Shown here: one piece after another, positions 8,544 to 17,700 of the stretch
Layout: each line of letters begins with the position of its first letter
How positions within the stretch are numbered: position 1 is the first letter of the stretch
NCBI RefSeq assembly: GCF_041224415.1
Contig: NZ_JBGFFE010000002.1
Location: 271,837 to 335,836 of the forward strand
Direction of reading: 5' to 3'
Source: Clostridium_B lapidicellarium
GTDB taxonomy: Bacteria; Bacillota; Clostridia; Clostridiales; Clostridiaceae
DNA length: 64,000 nt
Translations under genes and position numbers: made by a program
The notes under the pieces: model-generated
The model's input: only the letters and a program-made list of their open reading frames with translations
Database searches by the model: none
Told to the model about the DNA's origin: nothing

Positions 8544-8803
8544 TATAGATTACCTTCCTTTCCATTTTTTTTATCAATATTGCGTATATATTTTTCATTA
8601 GCCTGAGATGAAAGTACCTCAGGAAAACTCATTTTAAAACCAATTTCCTGACCCAATTTCAACGGATAATCTGTTATAAGCATTCTCAGAGGTATTTTTA
8701 AATATCCTAACCTTCCTTTTAAATCTATTCCAACAGCACCTTCTTCGACTTGAACAATTATTCCCTGCATTTCGATTATCCTATCACCGTATTTTAAATC
8801 CAC
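8543..8803 (-). CDS. Small conserved protein between prdA and prdB
   Basis: An 86-residue soluble protein, predicted mostly beta-strand, with alternating hydrophobic segments (RIIEMQGIIVQVEEGAVGIDL, GYLKIPLRMLI) and a charged, lysine-rich tail. A small gene is known at this place in clostridial prd operons, but its function is unknown. It has no cysteines, so it is unlikely to carry electrons; a structural or assembly role in the reductase is conceivable. It begins 18 bp after the prdA stop and its stop overlaps the prdB start (TAATG), so its synthesis is tied to that of PrdB. Confidence 0.75.
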   Translation of the reverse strand: MDLKYGDRIIEMQGIIVQVEEGAVGIDLKGRLGYLKIPLRMLITDYPLKLGQEIGFKMSFPEVLSSQANEKYIRNIDKKNGKEGNL

Positions 8804-8821
8804 TCAATTTACCTTCTTCTG

Positions 8822-10645
8822 TTAAGAATATTTTTCTTTCCTCTTTTTGCTTATCGGAAGAGATTGTTCATTTTTAGCTCTTTCTATTTTTTTATCAGTA
8901 GTTTCTTCTATGAGATCTAGGTTATTCTCAAGTGTGTTTCTATTATATTTCCTTTCAGCCTTTTTCACATCTTCTCCTGCCATAGCTGCTTTTAACATAG
9001 CAACGCCCCTTACAGCATCTTCCGGGCAGAGTGTATTGCAGCCAAGCACTTCATTCTCTATTCCCGCTTCTGACTTATTGTTATCTATCATGTATTTCAT
9101 ATACTTATTTCCAACAACCAGAGCTCCCTGAACTGCGCAGAAGGAGAAAGCTACACAAGGTATTCCTCTTTTACCTATCTGTTCCACATGGCTGGCAAAG
9201 TCAATATGATTATTTCCAAATCCTTCAGTTGTAACAAAAGCTCCATCTACATCCAATGCCTCCACAATCATTCCCATTCTTTCAGATACATAGAATTTCT
9301 CAGTATTTATCTGAGGGCTGCCTACAAATAATACTCCGCAGAGATCCAGTTCCTCGTCATTAAGGACTTCATGCACTAAAGGTTCTCTCCAATAATGCCT
9401 TGAACACTCTTTAGATGCAGGCCCTATACAAGTCAGTGCGTGAATTCCACCATCAGCTACTTCAAGAGGCGATAACATTATAGGAATATTCCCCAAATCT
9501 ACATTGGGTTTCCCACCAAGAAAACCTATAGGTTCTATAGGTAAGATCAAATTATCATGCATAGCACCTTGACCCATTATTTCCTTTACTATTACAACCT
9601 TTTTCTTACCAGGTCTTCTAACATGCTTAAACTCCTCAACATTAACTACCAGAGAATCATCATCGACTTTTTTAAGTGCTTCCCTTATCTCCTGCGTCAA
9701 CACGTCTGTAGCTTTATGAGCCGCCAGAGGCCCTCTTCTCTCCATATTTGTCTTAGCTTGAATAGTCATTTGAGTTTTGATGAATATTTCTCCCTTATCT
9801 GGACAACTTGGCCTTCCCCATTGAATGTTTTCATCAAGATATCCTTCTGAAGAACCAAATTCTCCGATTTGAACTCCATTTTCATCAGTACCCGTAAGCA
9901 TCATCACAACACCATCTAAGACTCTTGTAACCCCTGTTCCAAGTTTGGAATCTCCCTCTTTTGTAGCAATAGGCTGTACATCCATTATAGTTTCACTATA
10001 AGTGTGATACTTGTCAGGTGTTATTATATCAATTTTCATATCCTTAACCAATTTACTTTCGGCTACAGCATCCTTACATACAGCCTTTCTTATATAAAGG
10101 GTTGTTCCTTCTATTTTAGTTTCTGGACCAAATTCTACCTTGTCAATTTTGTAATGTTTCCTTGTGAGTGTCCTCATTACTTTTTCTTCTCCTGGAATTT
10201 CAAGACCTTTACTACCTTCAGATATAGATTTTGTCGTGGGTACCGAAACACCATTTGCAGAAGATATCGAATTCAAACCCTTCAGTGGTAATTCTATATT
10301 AATTCCCTTGCCTTCAGCAATTTTAATTTTAAGAATCCCATTGGAAGTACTGTTTGATTCTTTTTTAACATATCCCTCCAACATGCCTCCAGTTACAGCT
10401 GTTAAAGCTGGTGCGTCAATTTTGAGTTTCTTCCCAACAACTTCTTCCCTTGAAAGCACATTTTCATCCAATTTGATCAAAAGTGAATCTTCAAGTTTTT
10501 CAAAGTTCATTGGATTTTCCAAGTCAGCAGCTTTTATGATGTCTCCTGCTTTTTTATTATACTTTAAAACTGCCTTCTCTTTTCCTTCAGTTAACTCCCG
10601 GCTGTTTCCAGCAGCAGTTAACTTTCCTGAATATTCAGCGCTCAT
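8822..10645 (-). CDS. prdA: D-proline reductase proprotein PrdA
   Basis: A 607-residue proprotein. PrdA of known proline reductases is cleaved in front of a cysteine that becomes a pyruvoyl group, giving a large and a small subunit; the pyruvoyl binds D-proline. The predicted cleavage is at Thr405-Cys406 in IHALTCIGPASKE. Three modules can be seen: an N-domain (about 1-150) ending in KIKIAEGKGINIELPL, a core (about 157-405) with MLTGTDENGVQIGEFGSSEG and GPLAAHK, and a small-subunit part (406 to about 567) followed by a 40-residue charged tail. Each module has a separate paralogue in this operon. GGAGGTATTAAG precedes the ATG. Confidence 0.95.
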   Translation of the reverse strand: MSAEYSGKLTAAGNSRELTEGKEKAVLKYNKKAGDIIKAADLENPMNFEKLEDSLLIKLDENVLSREEVVGKKLKIDAPALTAVTGGMLEGYVKKESNSTSNGILKIKIAEGKGINIELPLKGLNSISSANGVSVPTTKSISEGSKGLEIPGEEKVMRTLTRKHYKIDKVEFGPETKIEGTTLYIRKAVCKDAVAESKLVKDMKIDIITPDKYHTYSETIMDVQPIATKEGDSKLGTGVTRVLDGVVMMLTGTDENGVQIGEFGSSEGYLDENIQWGRPSCPDKGEIFIKTQMTIQAKTNMERRGPLAAHKATDVLTQEIREALKKVDDDSLVVNVEEFKHVRRPGKKKVVIVKEIMGQGAMHDNLILPIEPIGFLGGKPNVDLGNIPIMLSPLEVADGGIHALTCIGPASKECSRHYWREPLVHEVLNDEELDLCGVLFVGSPQINTEKFYVSERMGMIVEALDVDGAFVTTEGFGNNHIDFASHVEQIGKRGIPCVAFSFCAVQGALVVGNKYMKYMIDNNKSEAGIENEVLGCNTLCPEDAVRGVAMLKAAMAGEDVKKAERKYNRNTLENNLDLIEETTDKKIERAKNEQSLPISKKRKEKYS

Positions 10646-10734
10646 CTTAATACCTCCTTATTCATTTTTCAAGGTTCTTTAATCCTTTTTTTATTGAACT
10701 TAAAATTTATATTTTAAAATCCCTTACACAGCTA

Positions 10735-11172
10735 TTAGCCTAAGTAAAAGGGAAGTTCAATGTCTATTCCTTTACCCTCTTCTATCTGTATTTTCAAAGT
10801 TCCACCAACTACTGAAACAGATGCATTTCCCTCATCTACCATATTGTCTATTTGGGGAATTTTATCTTCTTCAGAAATTTCTTTGACTTCTTCTTTACCT
10901 TTTTCTTCATCTTCTCCCTTCTTAACTCCTTCCAAAATGTCTGGAGTAAGCGGAGTGAGGGAATCTATGGTTTTAGTAAGCTTTGCACCTATTACCTCTT
11001 TTACTTTTAAGCAGTTATCAGGTATTGTCATCAATCCTGAGTCCACCATATCTGGAAATATATCAGGATCCTCCAAATTTTCAGCTGCAATAACCGTATC
11101 TTTCTCTGTTCTGCAGCATACAACGGCTGCTTCGTCTTTTACTTCCTCTGCATGTTCAGCACTCATTGACAT
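10735..11172 (-). CDS. Free-standing paralogue of the PrdA N-terminal domain
   Basis: A 145-residue acidic protein that aligns with PrdA residues of about 20-122. ENLEDPDIFPDMVDSGLM matches DLENPMNFEKLEDSLLI, VKEVIGAKL matches REEVVGKKL, and the C-terminal GTLKIQIEEGKGIDIELPF matches GILKIKIAEGKGINIELPL. Between these blocks it has a Glu/Lys-rich linker (about residues 85-110) that PrdA lacks. A CC pair occurs at residues 19-20. AAGGAGGATG precedes the ATG. It sits between prdC and prdA. I know no function for this domain; docking of PrdC or activation of the reductase are guesses. Confidence 0.8.
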   Translation of the reverse strand: MSMSAEHAEEVKDEAAVVCCRTEKDTVIAAENLEDPDIFPDMVDSGLMTIPDNCLKVKEVIGAKLTKTIDSLTPLTPDILEGVKKGEDEEKGKEEVKEISEEDKIPQIDNMVDEGNASVSVVGGTLKIQIEEGKGIDIELPFYLG

Positions 11173-11208
11173 ATTAAATCATCCTCCTTATTTTTTATAT
11201 TTTAAAAA

Positions 11209-12516
11209 TTAAGATTCACATTCCATCGGGAGCCTTCTTGTCAGCGGATAATTTACTGTTCTAAATACATGATCCGTATGATGATATACAGGCAATCCCA
11301 TCTTAGGAGCACAGCACATTACAGTATTTGAACAATCACTGCAGTTTGATATGAGAACTCTTTTAGCACCATGCTTCTTTAAATACATAATCGCCTGTGC
11401 CTGACCCGGACAATGTCCTGGAGTCTTACATTTATTTGTTCCCTTAATCTCTTCTACATTTTTACATTTAGTGACTGCAACTACTTGAGAGTGCATTTTA
11501 GAAGCTACATCTCTGAGCCTTGCCTCATTTGCTCCACAGGCACATACCAAGAGCCCTATAGGACCTTTGTACTCTGGAAAAGGTATGGTTACAATAGCTC
11601 CTCCTGAAATCTTGGTAACCACGGCAGTATCAATATCCTGGGAAGTTCCTGTATAAGGTCCCCCTATTATGAGTTCACCATATTCACCATCTATACCACC
11701 GCATTTTTCAATAAGGCTCTTTATACTGCTTCCGACAGGCACCTGAAAAAATACATTTGGTTCTATTCCAGATTTCAATTTACCTATAACTGTTATATCC
11801 TTATCTATTACTGGCTTTCTATGATCCACTGCCATAGTTATATTAAAAAGGGTTTCAGCATTTAAAACTACACAATCTGCCTCAGCTGGAAGCTGCGTAG
11901 GTTCAAGCCATCTGTCAAATATTGCATGAATAATAGCTCTTTCTTCTCCCATGGGATACATGTCAGGCAGTTCCTTAATTTGTATAGAGCTGTCATTTTT
12001 TAAGTAATCTTTCAATGCTTTTATGGCATTTAAATGCTTGGATTTGATTGCTATGTAAGCTTTCTTAGCACCGGTAGAACTCATAGCATACCTTATCCCC
12101 TTTATTATCTCCCCGGGCCTTCTTTCTATTCTGCTCATATTGTGATGAAGTACCGGTTCACACTCTACACAATTGGCAATTATATATCCATCAGCTAGTT
12201 TTGTCTTTAACTTTATATGAGTTGGAAATCCTGCCCCTCCAGCACCTACAATTCCCGCCTCAAAAGCTGTCTCTGCTATACTGCTGCATTTTTTAATTTT
12301 TACATATTCCTCTGACTGTTTGTCACCGGGTTCAATTATAATTTCTGCATCAGTTATTTTAACTATCTTTCCAGAAACACTGGTGTGTATTTTGGCTCCA
12401 AGTCCTTTTGGCTCTGCTATACATTCTCCCCTTTTCACTTTTTGACCTTCCTTTACAACAGGTACGTCAGGACCTCCTACATGCATTTTTAGGGGAAAAC
12501 TATAAACTTGTTCCAT
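11209..12516 (-). CDS. prdC: PrdC, RnfC-like electron-transfer protein of proline reductase
   Basis: A 435-residue relative of RnfC, thought to pass electrons to proline reductase. The N-terminal barrel-sandwich segment (MHVGGPDVPVVKEGQKVKRG, about residues 11-70) resembles the RnfC start. GIVGAGGAGFPTHIKLK near residue 90 is the Nuo51/FMN-type glycine-rich motif, and an SLBB-like region follows. The C-terminal third is cysteine-rich (VCACG, CKTPGHCPGQ, NCSDC, VMCCAP), suitable for metal or redox chemistry. Some PrdC proteins are reported as selenoproteins; this one has no in-frame UGA. It is the first gene after the sigma-54-type promoter, with AGGAGGG before the ATG. Confidence 0.9.
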   Translation of the reverse strand: MEQVYSFPLKMHVGGPDVPVVKEGQKVKRGECIAEPKGLGAKIHTSVSGKIVKITDAEIIIEPGDKQSEEYVKIKKCSSIAETAFEAGIVGAGGAGFPTHIKLKTKLADGYIIANCVECEPVLHHNMSRIERRPGEIIKGIRYAMSSTGAKKAYIAIKSKHLNAIKALKDYLKNDSSIQIKELPDMYPMGEERAIIHAIFDRWLEPTQLPAEADCVVLNAETLFNITMAVDHRKPVIDKDITVIGKLKSGIEPNVFFQVPVGSSIKSLIEKCGGIDGEYGELIIGGPYTGTSQDIDTAVVTKISGGAIVTIPFPEYKGPIGLLVCACGANEARLRDVASKMHSQVVAVTKCKNVEEIKGTNKCKTPGHCPGQAQAIMYLKKHGAKRVLISNCSDCSNTVMCCAPKMGLPVYHHTDHVFRTVNYPLTRRLPMECES

Positions 12517-12569
12517 TATTATCCCTCCTAAGTATTTAAGCTCATATCTCCTGCTTATTAAACTTTAAA

Positions 12570-12586
12570 AGCATATTTTATACCAA
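12570..12586 (-). promoter_or_regulatory. Sigma-54 (-24/-12) promoter of the prd operon
   Basis: On the minus strand TTGGTATAAAATATGCT has GG and GC exactly 10 bases apart, the invariant spacing of sigma-54 promoters (consensus TTGGCAC-N5-TTGCA). It lies 54 bp upstream of the prdC start and downstream of the gene for a sigma-54 activator, prdR. Confidence 0.75.
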
Positions 12587-12635
12587 TTTGCAGAATTTTA
12601 TACATTTATTTTATAAAGCTTGCTAATACTAAATT

Positions 12636-12666
12636 TAGGAGCTATAATTTTTTTTTATAGCTCCTA
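12636..12666 (-). terminator. Perfect 12-bp hairpin in the prdR-prdC spacer
   Basis: TAGGAGCTATAA (12636-12647) and its exact complement (12655-12666) flank a seven-base homopolymer loop. On the minus strand it is followed by AAATTTAG, a poor U-tract. It lies between the PrdR dyad and the sigma-54 promoter and may end or attenuate the prdR transcript. Confidence 0.45.
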
Positions 12667-12765
12667 TAAAAATAGGTTAATGTATTATTTTTTGACACTT
12701 TTTGTACTTATAAACTTGTTAGTTTTTCATGAAAACGCTTAAATATCACAAATAATTCTACTTTT

Positions 12766-12813
12766 TTGTAGTGTCAAGAACTTAACACACTTGTTAAATT
12801 ATTGACACTACAA
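12766..12813. promoter_or_regulatory. 48-bp dyad, candidate PrdR upstream activating site
   Basis: The outer arms TTGTAGTGTCAA (12766-12777) and TTGACACTACAA (12802-12813) and the inner palindrome TTAACA/TGTTAA (12782-12797) share one centre at 12789.5. A further half-site TTGACACT lies at 12692-12699. The dyad is about 210 bp upstream of the -24/-12 element, a normal distance for an enhancer site, and it overlaps the prdR stop codon. No U-tract follows on the prdR strand, so it does not look like a terminator. Confidence 0.6.
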
Positions 12814-14571
12814 TTTAAGCTTACTTAACTTATAGTAAAGAGTACTTCGTTTTATATTTAAAATCTTAGCTGCCCTGTTTTTATTTCCATGTGCCATCTT
12901 CATGACTTTTTCTATAGTCCTTTTTTCTACATTATCCGTTATTTTTTGAAGATCGTATCTATTTTTGCTATCGTATTCATATTCTTTTATATTTATATCA
13001 TTTATATATTCTTTTATATATTCAGGTATGGATTCCACAGTTATCTTTCCGTTATCAGATAATACAACCATTCTCTGTATAACATTCTTAAGTTCCCTAA
13101 TATTTCCATTCCATTTATAATCACTTAAAATTCTATATACTTTTTCATCAATATAATTTATTTCTATGCCTTCTGCTTCAGATACCTGTCTTAAAAATAA
13201 CTTGGATAAGTCTTTTATGTCTTCCCTTCTATCTTTCAAATCCGGCAAATTTATCTGAACTACAGCCAGCCTATAAAATAAGTCTTCCCTGAATTCTCCC
13301 TTTGATATCAGTTCTTTCAAATCCTTATTTGTAGCTGATATTATTCTGGCACTTGTTGTAATAGATTTTTCACTGCCCAACCTGTACACAACCCCATCCT
13401 GGAGCACCCTCAATAACTTTGCCTGCATTTCCATAGGCATATCGCCGATTTCATCTAGAAATAAAGTACCTTTATTTGCAAGTTCAAATTTACCTATTTT
13501 ACCTCTTTTTATGGCTCCGGTAAAAGCACCTTCTACGTATCCGAACAGTTCACTTTCAAACAAATTAACAGGTATTGCACTGCAATTTATAGCTACAAAG
13601 CTTCCAGTTCTCTTACTGGCCTTGTGTATTGCCTTTGCAAAAACCTCTTTTCCTGTACCGCTCTTTCCTGTAATCAAAACACTGGTGGATGTGGGAGCTA
13701 CCTTCTGGGCAATTGAAATTGCATCTATTATCTTTTTATTTTTACCTACTATAAAAGAAAAATTATATTTGGAGGATATCTCATTCTTATAAGCATATTC
13801 AAAGAATTCCACCCTTTTTTTCTCGTCTTCCAGCTGTTTTGTCAGGTTCACCTCATCCGTCATGTCTCTATCTGTGGATACCACGGCTACCAATTTCTTA
13901 TTTGAATCGTATATTGGTAAAACACTCAATACTACAAATTTCCCTTTTACAGGTTCATGAAAAGCATTATCAATTCTGTGCTTTGTATTGAGTACTTTTA
14001 AAATCATAGCATTTGGGAAAAAATCTCCTATATACTTTCCCAATATCTCTTTTACTTTAACATCATATACTCTTTCACAGCTCTTGTTCCAATACTTAAC
14101 TATCCCCCTTCCGTCACACATACAAACTCCCTCGTGCAAGTTGTCAAATACATAATTCTGAAGTTTAAAAAGTTCATCAACTCTTATATAAAACGTATCT
14201 CTAAAATTATTATTTGTAATAACCCCAATGATATGATCTTTTTCCGTAACGGGCAATCTGCCTATATTTTTCTTAATCATCATATCTCTTGCAAACCTAG
14301 CAGATGAATTACTATCTATGGTCAACACATTTTTAGAAGCATACTTGATTATGGAATCTTTAAGCGATATTCCTCTATATCTGCTCCTAATTACATCTTT
14401 TATGGTAAATATGCCAATCAACTTCTCACTGTTATCTACTATTAAAATCTCATCTCTTTGATACTTAACCATTTTATCAAAAGCATTTTCCAAAGTTTCA
14501 TCGTCATATACCTTTATAAATCCCCTTGTCATTATATCTTTGACTTTATAAATCAACTCAAAAATACCCAT
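12808..14571 (-). CDS. prdR: PrdR, sigma-54-dependent activator with CBS and PAS domains
   Basis: About 587 residues with four modules. A CBS pair covers roughly residues 5-125, a PAS domain about 130-240, an AAA+ sigma-54-interaction domain about 280-510, and a Fis-type helix-turn-helix lies at the end (NKNRAAKILNIKRSTLYYKL). Walker A is GKSGTGKE and the sigma-54 contact loop GAFTGA is intact, so it should activate sigma-54 RNA polymerase. The homologue in other clostridia responds to proline and activates the prd genes. ATG 14571 is preferred over GTG 14583 because GGTGAG precedes it. It is transcribed towards prdC, with a dyad and a -24/-12 promoter in the gap. Confidence 0.92.
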   Translation of the reverse strand: MGIFELIYKVKDIMTRGFIKVYDDETLENAFDKMVKYQRDEILIVDNSEKLIGIFTIKDVIRSRYRGISLKDSIIKYASKNVLTIDSNSSARFARDMMIKKNIGRLPVTEKDHIIGVITNNNFRDTFYIRVDELFKLQNYVFDNLHEGVCMCDGRGIVKYWNKSCERVYDVKVKEILGKYIGDFFPNAMILKVLNTKHRIDNAFHEPVKGKFVVLSVLPIYDSNKKLVAVVSTDRDMTDEVNLTKQLEDEKKRVEFFEYAYKNEISSKYNFSFIVGKNKKIIDAISIAQKVAPTSTSVLITGKSGTGKEVFAKAIHKASKRTGSFVAINCSAIPVNLFESELFGYVEGAFTGAIKRGKIGKFELANKGTLFLDEIGDMPMEMQAKLLRVLQDGVVYRLGSEKSITTSARIISATNKDLKELISKGEFREDLFYRLAVVQINLPDLKDRREDIKDLSKLFLRQVSEAEGIEINYIDEKVYRILSDYKWNGNIRELKNVIQRMVVLSDNGKITVESIPEYIKEYINDINIKEYEYDSKNRYDLQKITDNVEKRTIEKVMKMAHGNKNRAAKILNIKRSTLYYKLSKLKL

Positions 14572-14655
14572 TAACTCACCCACTTATATTTTTAAATACA
14601 TTTTCTTGATTTAGATAAACTCTACTTATATAATTATTTTATCATTAAATATAAA

Positions 14656-14700
14656 TAGAGAAATAGTCTTTCTATAAACTTTTGAAAGACTATTTCTCTA
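14656..14700 (-). terminator. Intrinsic terminator of the helicase-nuclease gene
   Basis: A perfect 17-bp stem (14656-14672 with 14684-14700) around an 11-base loop, followed on the minus strand by TTTATATTTAATG. It lies 20 bp past the helicase-nuclease stop and upstream of prdR. Confidence 0.75.
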
Positions 14701-14719
14701 TTTTAAAAATTTTTTAAGC

Positions 14720-17700
14720 TCACACTACCTTAAGAACCTTTGCATCTGCTGTCTGAATTCCATATCTTTCAATTCCTATATTGTCCAGTTTGTTCCACAA
14801 TTTTTTCATGGTTCTTTCAGGATCATGATAAAATTCACTTCCCATTATTCTGTAAAACACCCATCCTACTCTCTCTAGATCCAACTGCCTTTCTACAGCC
14901 TCCCTCCAATTATACTCTTCAGATGGCATATCTCCCTCACATATTACGGCAACTCTATTTCGTACGCCCTCTACAATAAAATCCATTTTATACTTGCCTA
15001 TCTTTATTTCAGGAGTAACCTTGTATCCCCTGTTCTTTATAAGGTTATAAACATCTTTTTGAAATTCAGTCTGAAATATATATTCTATATTCCTACTGTC
15101 ACTGCCATTTTTGTCATAATTCAAACAATAATTTAGGAGAGAATACCTTACACACTCTTGATTCAGATCTTTTAAATCTACAGAATGAAATAACCACATC
15201 TGATTTCTGGCCCTACTTGCTGCCACATTAAACCTCTTAATATCATTTTCTTTTGTAAGAGGTGCAAATTTTACATTTTTAGAAATCACCATAGACAAGA
15301 ACATTATGTCCCGTTCATCACCTTGAAAAGAATAAGCATCTCCGCATATAAGTTTTCTCCTTATAATTTCTTTTACACCGATTTTCTCCTTCAACATATT
15401 TTCAATAAGTCGTCCCTGTGCCTCACCAAGCAGTGATATAACACCCATAGACATATTTGAATATTTGCTATCCCTGCAGCAGGCTGCAACTTTATCTACC
15501 AAACATTCAGCTTCTTTAATATTTACCGGTTTGCTGGAATCCCTAACTCCCTCCTCTACCTTAATTGTATTTATAACAGGATAAAATCTCTCATTGATTC
15601 TAGGATATCTTAAAGTCAACATTTCTCCGGAATAAACCAAATTATTGCTGAAGTTTATTATTTCAGGTACACATCTAAAATGTTCTTTCAGCATAAGTCT
15701 AGCTGGGAATACTCTCAGTGCCGTATCATAAAGACTTGTCTGTAAATCAAACCACTGTCTTTGAGGTATTTCTTTTAAATATTTATTTATTAAATTGTAC
15801 ATAGTCCTCTGATCAACACCCACAACTTCTGGACTTATCTGATTATCATCTCCTACTATAACTGCCCTTTTGGCTCTCATTAGCGCACACAATGAAAACA
15901 AATCACTTTGGCTGCTTTCATCAAATATTATTACATCAAACATATTTTTTGAAAGCTTTACATTTTCTATAACCCTGTTTAATGGCATAATCCATACTGG
16001 AATGATCTTTTTGCACTTCTCCATTTCCCTCTGGGCTATTTTTCTGTACTCAGGTACCATCTTACCTCTGCCCTTTCCAATCCTCTTCACTGCCTGCATC
16101 CATGAAAACAAACTTCTCTTTTCATTTTCCGTAGTTCTAAGTATTTGATTATACCAGGTTTTTTTTGAAACCATCTCCTTTATAATTTCTTTTTCTCTGC
16201 TCTTTTCAATTCCTATAGCTCCTTCTATCTTCTCTAAATTCAAGCTATACATATGATCCAGCAGGCTATTCCACTGCGCCCATTTCCATGCTTGTGCCCA
16301 ATCATTAAATTTCTCTTTCCCGGAACCCCAATTGTCTATTATATTTTCAGCGGTTTCAGGACATACTTTACTTAACTTGTCGACAAGCTCATCTATTTTA
16401 ATGCATTTATTTTTCAATCCTTTGATTTCCCTCAATTCCTGCAGCACAGCCTTAACTTCTTCCACATTCAGTTTATCCACAGCTTCATAAAGCTTTTTTA
16501 ACTTGCCCGTATTTTTTATTGTCTTTTTAAATACTTCTATGTAGGCCTTGTCATCGTTGTACGTATTAACACCCTTTATTGCTTTCACACATTCAGCTAA
16601 ATAATCATATGATTCTTTATTATGCCAATCTATATCTTTAGGGAAAGCTATTCTGCCCAAATTCTTTTCTATTAGTTTCTTATATTTCATGTCCCAATTC
16701 ACAATTTCCTGTAAATATTCTAAATTTTTTTCCATAATAACCATATCAGAAGGTTTCATAGAAAGAGTCACAGTTTTTAGCCCGTAGTCCCTCATAGTAT
16801 TATTCCAAATATTCTTCAATTCGTTTACAATTTGCCTTTGTTGAATATAGAGTTTAACTATTATCGCCTGTTCCATGTTTCTCAACGGCACACCATCTAC
16901 TTTACAATTTTTTAGCACATAATTGCATTCAGGATGTGTCATTATAAATATTTTCCCTATTTTACCTTTTTTATCAAAGCAGCTGTATAATACTTCAAAA
17001 TTCTCCAGAAAACTATCAATATCAATATCATCTGAAATTTCTATATTGTGATTTCTAATTTGATTTCTAATTTTGCTAAATATCAACATACAATTGTTAC
17101 TCTTATACAATAAATCCTTAAATGTCTGTCGTGTTAAATTGCTATTATAATATTTATTAAATATGCTCCCCCACACACCTTCTCCCAATATCGTAATTTT
17201 ACCCTTGCACTCTTCCAGCAGAGCCAATAATTTATCATACTCGCATACACTGTCGCAAGGCACATACCATCCCTTCAACATCTTGATATACCTGTGATAT
17301 TCCAGCCTTAACTTTTTATATTCTGATATTTTGCCGCAGATCTCATCATCTTCAGGTATTTTACCTATAACCCCCTTTAAATTATCAAATTCATATTTCT
17401 GATTTTTATCTACTACCTCCCTTAAATATATCAACAGATCAAATTCCCTTTCTGTCAATGGCATAATATCCTCCATGGAAATCCTGTCTTCCAACCAACA
17501 ATATTTTTTTCTATTGCTTCTAACCCACTTTGCAATATCCATAAGCGTATACTCTCTACCATCATAATTTACATTTTTTCTCTCCAATTCCTGTATACAT
17601 TTGAATTTCTTATACAATTCATTTTGTCTTTCCTTACAGAATTCCAACTTATTCTCTAATAGTTCAACTTCTCTACGCATGCTGTCTGCATCCATTGATA

